Shown here one piece after another: positions 11,153 to 21,896 of a stretch of 64,000 nt of DNA. A model generated the notes under the pieces. That model was given only the letters and a program-made list of their open reading frames with translations, did no database searches and was not told the origin of the DNA. The first letter of the stretch is position 1. Each line of letters opens with the position of its first letter. The DNA is from Hemerocallis citrina (Eukaryota; Streptophyta; Magnoliopsida; Asparagales; Asphodelaceae), in contig CM030367.1 in NCBI GenBank assembly GCA_017893485.1, positions 82,714,853-82,778,852 of the forward strand, read 5' to 3'. Made by a program: the position numbers and the translations under genes.

Positions 11153-12198
11153 ATGGCAGGACCCAGGACCAGGAATGGTGGTAATGGTGATGGGGCTGAA
11201 GGTTCCCATGGAGCAAGACTTGATCTTGAGACTGAGATTGCCAGAGTGTATCAGACCTTGAACAAATTCATGGCAGCTAACATGGCACAGAATCAGAATC
11301 AGGGAGCTAAACTAGTGTTGGTTAACGCTGATCCGATCAAGCAAGTTGAGTCCTTTAAGCGGATGAAGCCGCCTGTGTTTGAGGGGCAGTCTGATCCAGA
11401 TAGGGCTGATGATTGTATTAGACAGATGGAGATGGTCTTCGAAGTCTTGGAAACTCCAGCAGTCAATAAGGTGAAATTGGGTGTTATGCAGTTAGAGAAA
11501 GATTCTGGCGTTTGGTGGCAGTCGGTGAAGAGGACTCTTGGAGATCAGCAGGTAACTTGGGAGACTTTTTTGGATGAGTTCAGGGATCGTTTCTTTCCTC
11601 TGGATATTCAAGAGAAGAAGGCAACGAAATTCTTGAATCTGTAGTAGGGAAATTTCACAGTGCGCGAATATGAGACTAAATTCGCCCAGCTGTCAAGGTA
11701 TGCACCGGAGCTGATTGTGGATGAAGCGAAGACGGCCAAGAAATTTGAGCAGGGCTTGAGGCCAAATTTGAGGTCGAAGATGATTCCATTGAGCATCAGG
11801 AGGTTTGATAAGCAGGTCAGGAGAGCAGCTATGACTGAAGAGGACATAGACCAGTTCCAGAAGAGGCAGGAGACCTGGAACAGGAGCAAGAGGCCAGCAG
11901 ATAGTCAATCAGAGTGAGAAGGAGTTCCCAGCGAAGCAGGGCAAGTTCAGTAGGCCTAGTGCAGAAGGGGCCCGCAGTTCAAGACGTGACTTGTTTCAAC
12001 TGTGGAGAGGCAGGTCATTATCAGGCAGCATGCACCAAGCCTCGGAAGGTGCAGGTTTGTTATCAGTGTGGTCGTGAAGGGCATCTCAGACCAAACTGTC
12101 TGCAGCTGAAAAAGGATGGTGCAAGCGGAGGCAAAGTTCAGAGGCAGGGGCAAGTGTTCGCATTGACTGAGGAGGATGTAGGTAACTCAAGGATGTGA
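11153..12198 (+). pseudogene. Element A gag with two zinc knuckles (stops and frameshifts)
   Basis: Starts at ATG 11153 (MAGPRTRNGG). It contains FKRMKPPVFEGQSDPDRADD, then a WWQSVKR segment, FLDEFRDRFFPLDIQ and, after two adjacent TAG codons at 11642-11647, NFTVREYETKFAQLSRYAPE in the same frame. These are the capsid-region landmarks of Ty3-type plant gag. The frame changes near 11910, then two CCHC knuckles follow: CFNCGEAGHYQAAC and CYQCGREGHLRPNC. Related gags usually have glutamines at the TAG-TAG position, so CAG to TAG changes are likely. The protein would bind RNA and form particles in intact relatives; this copy cannot. Confidence 0.88.
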
Positions 12199-12298
12199 TC
12201 CAGGGTGTGCAAGAATTTTGAATTCGTTCATTTATATATTAAGTAAAACTTTGTTTGAGAATAAATTGGAGATTTGAGTATCATTCTCCATGTAACAT

Positions 12299-12686
12299 AA
12301 TTTGTTTTGGTTAATGGAAATAAAGAAAAAGTTTTATTTGATATTGGTTCTTTGCATGCATTTGTGTCGCCCAATTTTTGCTAAAGTCTTAGGTGTGGAA
12401 CCTAAGTTGTTTCCAGGCGGAGCCTTGATGGTGGCAACACCATCAGGGGAAGAATTGATTGCTGATCGATATTACGAGCACTGTGATATCGAGATTGGTG
12501 GGGGATTATTTGGTATTGATCTCATTGAGCTGCAAGTTTGAGGTAGCTTTTCTTGGTCATTTCCTTTCTAAGGAGGGAGTTGCCACGGATCCTCGAAGGT
12601 TGAAGCAGATGGTGGAAGGTCAGAAGCTAGATGCAGAGATTCAGAGGTTGTTACAGCAGGCTTCCGGAGGCAAGTTATCAGAGTGA
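12299..12686 (+). pseudogene. Element A protease fused to RT and downstream relics
   Basis: About 12305-12365 reads LVNGNKEKVLFDIGSLHAFV, the protease active-site region (DIGS for DSGA). After one frameshift it continues FAKVLGVEP, then LMVATPSGEELIA and FGIDLIELQV. Immediately at 12541 the frame jumps to VAFLGHFLSKEGVATDPRR, a conserved phrase of the C-terminal end of Ty3 reverse transcriptase, and then LKQMVEGQKLDAEIQRLLQ, a piece from further downstream in pol. So most of RT and all of RNase H and integrase were removed, leaving a protease-to-thumb junction. Confidence 0.8.
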
Positions 12687-12938
12687 GCAGCGGGAGCTAC
12701 TTGGGGAGCCGGAGGATCGCATGCGGAAGGTTTTTCCTGAACTTTTGTATGATTGTGTTCTTTTGTATGATTGTGCTCTTTGAGTTGATTGTACTACTTT
12801 TGTTAGATTACATTCTCCTGTGCAATTGTATTTCTTAAACTATGTTTCCGTTAATGAGATTTCAATTCCTTTGCTTATTTTTGTTTGGACCCTATTAGTA
12901 GTAGTTCTGAGGACAGAACTATTCTAAGGAGCGAGTGA
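12687..12938 (+). other. Element A 3' untranslated region and polypurine tract
   Basis: AT-rich with no ORF. It ends GTTCTGAGGACAGAACT (a short inverted repeat) and AAGGAGCGAGTGA (12927-12938), the purine-rich tract directly before the 3' LTR start at 12939. Element C has the near-identical context GTTCTGAGAACAGAACTGTTCTAGG before its own 3' LTR (56945-56970), linking the two families. Confidence 0.65.
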
Positions 12939-13760
12939 TGTAATACCCCAGATTTTTTAAAATATTTTTTTAAAGATTTATAAATGAATTAAATTGATTT
13001 TTGGTGATTTAATAAATATTTTTCTGAAATTTACCTTTTTACACGTGTAAAACACATGCAAATGTTTTCTAGGGAAGTTCAAAGTTAAAAATTATTTTGG
13101 GGAAAATCATTATTTATTATTAGATATTATTTGTGAATTTTCTAGATTTTTCTGATATTTATTGGACATATTTGCAAATACTACAAAAGAGGGACTTTTG
13201 TGCAAAATTACCACTTGGAGTGAAAACTCCAGATTTTTGGATTTTTGAGCTGGGTATGATGCCTAGTCAACTCAGAGATAAAGAGTTTACTTTTTGTTTT
13301 AACAAATTTGGTTTATTTTACAAGTTTTGATGAAAAAGGGTCTTTTTGCAAAATCGCCACTTAGAGGGGCAAAGGTGCAAAATTCGTTTTCTGGGTTTTT
13401 CAAACAGTGCCGGCTGACTATTAGGTTATCTTTTTTGTTTTTAAATCTCAATTAATTTGGTTTTATTTAATTTCCAAGTATGTGGATCTATATATGTAAA
13501 GGTATATTTAAAAGAAGTATTTTTGCAAATCTATTGAAAACCCTAAAGTACCAGATTTCCGGCCTATTTAAGAGTGGATGTAGCCGTCTCTTGCTGTGGT
13601 ACACAACAATTTTTATTATTTCTATTTCCTTGAAGTTTTCAAACGAGGATTCTTGGTTTTCTTGCGAAGGAGGATTTTTCTTATTCTTTATTTTTTCTTC
13701 GTTCGATTTCTTCAAAATGGTGAGTGACATATTTGTTTTGTATTGTTCCATATATGTTGT

Positions 13761-16700
13761 TGTAAACCCTATTTTGAGATTTTATTGTATTTTTTTTTCT
13801 TTTGATTATTGTATTTAGATTCATTTGTTATAGTGTATTTTGTCTTTTCTTGGGTTCTTTTGTTCCCTCTTGATCGATCTGTGTTCTTTTGGTTGGATTC
13901 TATTCTCTTTGCAATTTGGGCTCTTTTCAATTTTGAGTTTGATTTATTCTTCATCTTCTTGCATTCATTTTTCTCTTTTTGGAGCCAAAGCCGATACCCA
14001 GAACCCACATAATCTCAACCCAAAACCCTAATTTCTTGACCCCTATAAATACCCGATTAATTAACCCTAATAATCTATCTCTCTCTCTCTCTCCGCCATT
14101 TCTCTCTCCCCGCACCCTTCTTTCCCTCTCTTTGTTCCGTTGCACCCCAACCCAAATCGCCAAAACCCTACCCCTGTCACCGTCTTCGTTCGCCTTCGAC
14201 CTCCGTCACCACCATTACCATCACCGTCTTCGCCCCGTCGCCCTCTTCGCCTTCTCACTGCCCCGTCATCACCCTCGTTCTCCTCGCCGTAACCCATCAC
14301 CGAAGTCTTCACCATTGCCTTAACCCCTCACCGTCACCCTAACCCATCTCCGTGCACCCCCATTGCCCTCGTCGTCCGTCGCCGCTCCACCGAGACCCCC
14401 TAGCGTCACCGCCTGAGTCCCCAAGATAGCCGCACGCTGTTGTCCTCTATTTTTGACCACAAAACAGAGCTTTTTCGCCCGTCGGAGTTGTCGTCACCAC
14501 CGTCGCTACACGACCGTGGTGCCGTCTCCTTCGCCGTGGTCGCATCGTCGTGCCATCAGCCACGTAGTCGCCACCGTTCGCCATCTCTCTCTCTCCTTGC
14601 CGAAGGTAGGAGATGACCAACCATTGGTCACCGCCGCTGTCCCGTGTTCGGCGACACCAGATCTCCCTCTTTCTGTCCCGTGTTTGGGTCGGATCCGGTG
14701 TGAGGAAGAGCACCCATTGGGCATTTTTGCTGTTCCGGGTTCTGGGCACATCATATCCGAGATCGCCGTTCTGTGTGCTGTCTCGATTCGGTGTGAGATT
14801 TACTCTTGGCTTTTGGCTGTTGTTGTTGGTTCTTCACACATGCTTCTTTAGGAGTTCGCCCGGGATTCTGATCCCGTTATTCCTATTTAATTATTCTCTT
14901 CTTAAACCCTTTTTATTATTTGTGTTCAAGATTATTTGATCTTCTGCAAGTAAATTCGTCCATTTTGTTATCAAACTACCATTGACAATTCTGTTAAGAT
15001 AATCGAGGGTTTACACGAGCTAACCCGACATACTCTTAACATCGTGCTATCTCTTTGATCTTAAACCTAGTTCTCATTGTTTCATGCATATGCACATTTA
15101 AATAACAGGATTCATGCATAGGGCTGCTTGATAAATTGGACATGTTAAATTAAATGTACTGGATCGGATTTAATTGATGAATTGACACCATGACTATGAA
15201 AATTGTATCTTAAACCTTAGAAATTGCATGTTGACACCTAGGATTCACTTGATTACTAATTTGCATGCTATATGTGATCATATGATTTATTTATTTGCCT
15301 ATTCATGTTAAGACAATTTATGGACTGCTGGATGTTTCACTTTGAATCAGATTTTTAACCATGCTAATAACATAATTTGAAATAACTTGCTCAACATAAA
15401 ATATAGCCCTTGATGTCTAGATCATTTTTCCCTAGGTCAGGATTTAATTCCACTTTGTCATCTGTTAGATATCATCACTTTACTGCAACTGTGTTAGTAA
15501 TTTCAGACTCATAATTTCATGCGTACCCTGCTGTTCTATATTTTATTTGACCCTGTTAATAGTACAAGAAAAATCTGAAATAATTTAGGCTGGACCTAGA
15601 CATGTATAGGTATTGCCTAGAATGTTTATAGATTTTATTAATGAGTTCTCTGATCTGAAAATAGTCGAACATAACCTACTGCATGCTGCCAGAACTAAAA
15701 ACCTGATTAGAATATAGTTTTCACCCTAGTTCCTATACCTTTTATATACCTTAATTATACTCGCTGGAACCGTGTGGAAGTCTACTTTTCAGATCTTTTA
15801 GCGGATTCAAATGTTCTAATTTGTAGTTACCATAATCCATGTTTTGGTACAGCAAGGTCATGCTGTCCTGATTTTGTGAAATGTGTTTATATGATGTGTT
15901 TGCCTCATGCTTTGTCTGTAATGCTTAGAATTAGTCACACATAGTAACGAATAGCAGTGAAATCCTCTTGCATGCTCACATAGGATGAAAATAAATTGAT
16001 AACAAGCTGGGGTTATATGGGATGACTTGGTAGTGAACAATCGGAGACTGTACTCGGTCGGACCCTACTGTACTAACCCGTATTGTATGGCCATAAACAC
16101 TGCCCGATAAACACTGATACTGAACATTAAACACTGATTACTGGGTTGAGTACACGAACTTTGAATTCACCATCAGTCTAAAGCGTTCACTGTGTGTTTC
16201 ACCGAATCTGTGGAATGGGACGCAGTAGTACGTGCACTAAATAGACTAATAAAATACTTAATAAACTGCATTTCTTGCTTGATCCTGACATCACTCATTA
16301 CATGCGTGATTTACTGTAGACCTTTGATAATATTGCCTACTCTTTGCTTTATTCTTTGTCTTTGACCATGTTCTTTTTTCTTGACATTCATGCTTTCCTT
16401 CATCCTTTGTTTTCTCTACTTGCCGTCCACGACTTGCCCTATGGGCACTCTTTTCTTTCTTTTTAGATCAAGATTTTACAGGTGCTGAAGGATCTATTGC
16501 TGAAGAAATTGGTGAGCGACGTTTCTAAATATGGATCCAGTCTCTGCTGCTTAGTTTTACTTGTTGCTATTTATTTCTTGAATATTATTATGTCTTGTAC
16601 TCTGTTTTTGGCTTTATGACCCGTAGTTGTTTTGATTCCTAATGTGGATATTTATACTGTTGGATTATTTCATTTATTATTGGAATTTATCTTTGTTTCA

Positions 16701-16843
16701 GGTGGTTATATTTTCCTGCGTGGCTGTACTTTGTTGTTCTTATTGCTGAGTTAGTCTGGTACAGCTTATAGATGGTGTTTACATCATTCGCTGGGCCTAC
16801 ATTACGTATTCGTGTTCCATATTTTAGGAAGCGGGGTGTGACA
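13761..16843 (+). mobile_element. Solo LTR, family B (3083 bp)
   Basis: Begins TGTAAACCC and ends GCGGGGTGTGACA, flanked by GTTGT at 13756-13760 and 16844-16848. Without it the surrounding LTR A sequence joins up as in the 5' LTR. No primer site, ORF of a known family or polypurine tract is inside, so it is a solo LTR left by recombination. It has a TATA box, a CT-microsatellite (14074-14094) and a C-rich block (about 14100-14740) whose ORFs are low-complexity. Around 16085-16140 there are repeated 'ATAAACACTG' decamers. Confidence 0.9.
14044..14051 (+). promoter_or_regulatory. TATA box of LTR B
   Basis: TATAAATA in the context GACCCCTATAAATACCCG, followed after about 30 bp by a CT-rich leader (TCTCTCTCTCTC), a common plant promoter layout. 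The reverse copy has the same box as TATTTATA at 23739-23746. Confidence 0.65.
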
Positions 16844-17828
16844 GTTGTATGTGATGATTTATCTATTAGAAAGCATATTAGGAGGTTGTATGAAGATATA
16901 ATAGATCTGATGAATAGATGAGTTCAAAATTGAATCTTTACTTGAAATTATGCCTTTGATGAATTAAAACCCTAATTGATGAATTGAGATTGCTAAAGAA
17001 CCTAATAGAAATCTTAATAGGTTGTTTTCCCTCACATACTTGCTGTTTTGACTTGTTGAGAAGTGTTGTATGATGATGTTGCATAAAATGGATAAAAGAA
17101 TCCTTTACTTGTGTATAAATGCATGAGCTCTATTTGGGGGTTTTTCGTTGAGTAGAAACTTAATTAATAATTGTTATAATTGCTCATATGCATGGACAAA
17201 TTATTGTGAATGATTGTGGATGAGTTTAATGGCTATTGAATCTTAGAATCAAGTCTTGGAGTTTTGAGAAGGGGGTTTGGAATTGGATCTATTCATTATG
17301 ACCAATTTGGGGATTTCGTGATTTTGTGATGTTTTGAGAAGTTTTCATTTGGATATGATTGGTTTTAGTACTGAGATTAAATCTAAACATTTCACTATTT
17401 TCTAATTGATGAGTTTTGAAGTTTTCTTGGTGCACAAACATGTGTACATATATCTTATTCATTGTTTTCGAAGAAATTTGGTTTTAATGTGTTTTGATGG
17501 AATTTTGATTGGATTTCAATTGTTTTGGTTCCGAGATAGTTCTAAACATTGTACTACTTTTATTGATGAATTTTTGAAGCCTAAACTGATGCTAAAATTC
17601 GTATTTGAACATATATGTATATAAGATGTTGTTTTGAATGATTTTTGGTGGAAAACTCCTATTTCGAGATCTTGATATGTTTTGATGTGTTTTAATAACT
17701 TTTATATGTTATACAAGTTACAATTAATCATCTCAGGAAATTAGTTCTTCAAATTTGTTATTTTACAAAGCGGAATCATGTATCGGTTTAAAACATGCAC
17801 GAACCCAAAACTGTAGTCTATAGGTGTG

Positions 17829-18180
17829 ACAGTCGACTGGTAAGTTTCGACAGTCGACCGTCACGAACTTGGCTGCATTGTTTTCTTGGAGTTTTGGATT
17901 TTCGTGCAGGGACCGTCGACTGAACCCTTTTCACAGTCGACTGCCACTGCTCTGATTTATGTTTTCTTAAAGCTTTGAATTTTACGCGGGACAGTCGACT
18001 GGCTACAGTATGCAGTCGACTGTCACTGCTCTGATTGATGGATTTCTTGAGTTTGAATTTTACGCGGGACAGTCGACTGGCTACAGTATGCAGTCGACTA
18101 TCACTGCTATGATCAATGGATTTCTTGAGTTTGGATTTCACACGAGACAGTCGACCGACCACCCTCTGAAGTCGACTGCT
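17829..18180 (+). repeat. Paired CAGTCGACTG palindrome array (LTR A 3', five pairs)
   Basis: Pairs at 17830/17851, about 17912/17934, 17992/18013, 18070/18091 and 18148/18170, inter-pair period about 78-82 bp. The third and fourth pairs are near-identical 78-bp units, a tandem duplication absent from the 5' LTR. The long reverse-strand ORF over this region (17818-18162) is a repeat artefact. Confidence 0.9.
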
Positions 18181-19737
18181 ACTGCTCTAACTGATGTTTT
18201 CTTGAGTTTCTGATGCTTCTTCTGAACGATTGTTCCTTCAATATTATATTATTTTAAAAGATGTTTTGCTACAGATTAAAAATATTTTATAGAGATTTAT
18301 ATTTGAGCTTTAAATGTATTCTTTTAGACCTTATTTGAGTTATACGTGTTTTCAAAGGAATTGATGTTTTGTGATATTCTACAACTTAAAAATATGATTT
18401 TCAGTTATTAAATAGATTTAATATTTATTTGGATTCTGGAATTTTATATAAGATTTGGATTTTTGTTGGTTTAAGAAGTTTCCTCATATAATCGTTTTGA
18501 CGATGGATTTGTGAGTTTTATTGAAAGTTTTGGTTTTGATGGATGAGTTGTTATTTCTCTAGGAGTTGAGTGGGAGTCCTGTGAACCAGCAGATGATATT
18601 TATGTATTTAGACCTGCGGGTCTTGGGTTTGTTTTGTGGAATTAAGTCCGGCAGGATACACTAACTCTAGAGAGGGGGATTTGTGTTTTGAATAATAATC
18701 AACTTAAGGACATGCACTAGGTGGAGATGTGATGGAACTTGGGAAACGTAAGTATATGCTCTGGTCTTGTTAGTCCAACAGATGCGTTCCAGGATTGTGT
18801 GTTGTTCTGTCTCGAGAGGACATTTCTATGTTCGCGTGTCGAGGATCTGTAGGCGTATTCACGGAGCATGCAGGGTACATTCGTGTGTCGAGGGTCGGCA
18901 GGCCTATTCAAGGAATGTATCTGGTGTATCTGCACGTCGAGGGCCTTGCAAGCCTATTCGTAAGGTACACAGGTTGGGAGGTGATTCTCCAGTTGTTGAG
19001 CTATTCTTACATGATGCTTGCTTGTCGAGGGCTATGGTACCTATTCGCGGAGTATTCTGGATCTTGTCTCATCTCCGTAGTAGGATTAGTTGCATAACCA
19101 GGGATTAAACCCTATAAAGTGGAGAACGATAAGGGCTTGCACCGGACCTATGTATTGTGGGATGCATTGAATCCGACAAGTATGCATTATAGAGTCAACA
19201 TATAGCATTGATGTTTTCTTGACTTGGTTTTATGCATACTATTCCTATTTTTCTACACTTGACTCTTAGTCTACTTTCACTTGATGTTTTCATGTTTTAT
19301 TTATTATTGTTCCTTATTTCATTTACTCTTGCTGTTGATACATGTTGTTTATGATATTATGTTTCATGTTTATTTATGTTGCATTTATTTATTTTTTTAT
19401 GACACTCACAACATTATGGCTGACCCTTGTAGTTTTGGAGGTTAGGGTTATCTCTACCCTCATGTTTTACAGGTAGGTGTCTATAACTTGGGATTTGGAT
19501 GCTTGTGCTAGAAAGATAATAGAACTTATGTAAATTGTAAGAGAAGGTGTTGTAAAAGAAAGATTGTAATTCAAGGTGTTCTTGTATTCCGCTGTGTTTT
19601 GTAAATAAGTGATGTAATAAAAGCTGAAATAAAAATTCTTTGTGTTTTTGGCTATGTTTACTATTGCAATTGAAGTTGATGCTAGGAATTGTGCCACGTA
19701 TTTCTGAGACATCATATTGGAAATTTGGGGCGCTACA

Positions 19738-19945
19738 TTTTCTAGCTACGAGGAGAGCTTCGATTGATGTCCAACAAGAAAAACTTATTTTGAGGGTTGA
19801 GGATGAGCAAGTAACGTTTGATGTTTTTAAATCCATGAAATTTCCTATCGAAGTACACTCATGTTTTCAGGTAAGTTACACTAATTTAATTGGGGCAAGA
19901 AACATAAAGCTGAAGTTGAAAAGTTACCAATCGAAGTATGTCTAA
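19738..19945 (+). pseudogene. Athila protease, continuation after element A
   Basis: Reads (F)LATRRASIDVQQEKLILRV, then DEQVTFDVFKSMKFPIEV, which directly continues LILGRPF from before 7302. This is the conserved tail of the Athila protease domain. It decays after about 19890 and no RT follows. Confidence 0.85.
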
Positions 19946-20951
19946 CAAATTCAGTAACTCTTAAATTTGAGAAAGAAAAGGTTTTAGAAAATGTTATATA
20001 TTTGGATGTTGCACCATCTATTCATCTTTCTTCTCAGCTGAAATTCAAAGAGGTGGGGATAACAAAGTCGTCATCTTTAAGAAAGAAACGACTCAAACTC
20101 GAGCTTCAACGTAATCCACACCTGAAGAGAAGTATTAGAAAAGATATTCTTATGTTGTTGGATCTTGGCGTTACATAACCATCTCAGCTACCAGGTCTGG
20201 CTGAAGACTTAAAACTAAGCGCTTTTTGGGAGGCAACCTATGTTTTCTTTTTACTGCATTTAGAGTGTCTTTTTCTTTTAGTTTACTTTAATTTTAATTT
20301 TTAATTTTATTTTATAGGATTGCATAAGTTTGGGGGTTTCCGGCGAAGTTGTTTTTCTTGACCTACTTTGATGGCTGATTTAGAGCTGTATAAAGTCCGA
20401 ATCTGGAGAAGTGTTTCAAAGAGATGTCTAAGAAAATTGTCTTATCTTTCCAGGACAAAAAGAATCAGGCAATTTGGATATCTATAACTCCAGATTCACC
20501 AAAACAATGAATGTTACTTAACCAGAATTTTAACATCAATTATGGGAGTAATTCTAAACTTTCTCTCATTATTTTTTGTTTTCTTTTTCTTTTCCCATTG
20601 AGGACAATGTGATATTCAAGTTTGAGGGAAGAGGTACAATATATATATTTAAAAAGAAAAATAATTCAAAGTATTGCAATTAGGCTTACCATAACACTAT
20701 TGGATTCTTTATTGTGATAAAGCATTGCAATTTTTTTTAGGATTGAAAATATCTTATAAAACAAGATTAAGCATACTTATTTTCTTTAGGATTATTGAAT
20801 TTCAAAATTCCTTACAAAATTGTGTGTCATGTGATTATACATAAAAGAAAAATGTGATATTTTTTCTAGTAATTATCCCCTTTCATCTAGTCCTAAACAG
20901 AGTTTAAGTAAATAGAGTGATAATGATTAAATAATTTAATGAATAAAGTTC
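19946..20951 (+). other. Athila 3' non-coding region
   Basis: Up to about 20178 a weak open stretch reads SSQLKFKEVGITKSSSLRKK, like the region just before RT in Athila polyproteins, ending in a stop. Then come the motifs GCGCTTTTTGGGAGGCAACC and CATTGAGGACAATGTGATAT found in Athila 3' untranslated regions. RT, RNase H and integrase are missing between them. Confidence 0.65.
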
Positions 20952-21839
20952 TGTCACGCCCCGCTTCCTAAAAATATGGAATACGAGTATATGACATTGG
21001 CCCAGCGAATGACTAACGTCACCCATAAGCTGTTTATCCGATCAACTCAACAATATAATCAATACAGAATAATTGCACAGGCAATAATAATAATCTCATA
21101 AACAATAATACTTGGAATAAACAGTATGAAATATCCAAATACAATAAGCCAATGTCTGGAAACAATAATAGCAATATTCAGGTTAAAGAGTTCACAATTC
21201 AATGAAATAATAATAGTTCAATAATTAGATCTCCATGAAAAAACAATAAGTTATTAAGCGGCGATGCAATCAATTCTTTCACCAATATTGTTCTTCCAAT
21301 TCATCAGGCAATTCTCCATCATTACCTGTGAACACTTCATATAAAAAGCGGAGAAAAAATTGTCCTTAGAGCAAATCATGAACAGCAAGTAGAGAAAGCA
21401 GGGAACAATAGAATAACAGTATAACAATGAATTCAATGGATCAATAGAAATCAATAACATGGCACGATAATTAATAATCAATATCACGGTAATCGATGCA
21501 ATGGCTGTAAATAATATTTCAATATTTGGTAACAATAATCAATGATCAATAACGGTAATACTTAGCCAATATTCGATATCAATAGGAACAATAATGAACA
21601 ATATGCAGTGTCAATGTGATGCAACTCTTAAGTCTATTAATCATTTTAATCCTAACTAATGTAGCACTTCATGCATCTCATATATTTACCACATGGTTTC
21701 TACATACAAACAAGTTACGTTTTAGATTTAGTGGTGGATTTTATAGTTCATGTACACGACAACGATATTCAATAATGACCGATGACCGAATCAATCGAGA
21801 TACTGTAGTCAATAATCTACAATTAACCGATGACCGATA

Positions 21840-21896
21840 TGACCGATAGACCAATAGACCAATAGACCAATAGACCGATAGACCGATAGACCGATA
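21840..21896 (+). repeat. Decanucleotide repeat ATAGACCRAT
   Basis: About five to six head-to-tail copies of 10-bp units (ATAGACCAAT then ATAGACCGAT) inside LTR B'. The forward LTR B has different decamers (ATAAACACTG) at the corresponding place, so this spot is prone to expansion. Confidence 0.85.

Larger units (their letters stand above)
7302..19737 (+). mobile_element. LTR retrotransposon A (gag plus fused protease/RT relics)
   Basis: Bounded by TGTAATACCCC at 7302 and GGGGCGCTACA ending at 19737, with the 5-bp duplication TTTTC at 7297-7301 and 19738-19742. Joining the flanks restores the host reading GRPFLATRRA, so the site is proved by the interrupted Athila protease. It contains two LTRs, a tRNA-Met primer site, gag with two zinc knuckles, protease and RT remnants, and a purine-rich tract. 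RT, RNase H and integrase are almost wholly missing. The gag type resembles chromodomain-clade Ty3 elements (Tekay/Del-like). Confidence 0.92.
12939..19737 (+). repeat. LTR A, 3' copy, interrupted by solo LTR B
   Basis: Same start and end as the 5' copy. Removing LTR B and one copy of its duplication (3088 bp) leaves about 3.7 kb, slightly longer than the 5' LTR, mostly because the palindrome array has one extra pair. The conserved block is at 19107-19190. Many CG and CHG-context differences separate the two LTRs, so the insertion is not recent. Confidence 0.9.

Noticed and set aside
14453..14939. Forward and reverse ORFs of 80-132 codons in the C-rich part of solo LTR B, and similar ones at 23266-23645
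   Set aside because: Low stop density is due to high GC content; residue composition is low-complexity (Arg/His/Ser-rich) and the reverse copy does not preserve a frame.
13761..16843. Complete retrotransposon rather than a solo LTR
   Set aside because: No internal primer site, polypurine tract, second LTR or coding motif; length and termini match the reverse solo copy after removing its Helitron.
17818..18162. Reverse-strand 114-codon ORF with repeated SRLHTVASRLSRV units
   Set aside because: It is the translation of the palindrome array; the equivalent region in the 5' LTR is not open in the same way, and unit repeats explain the length.
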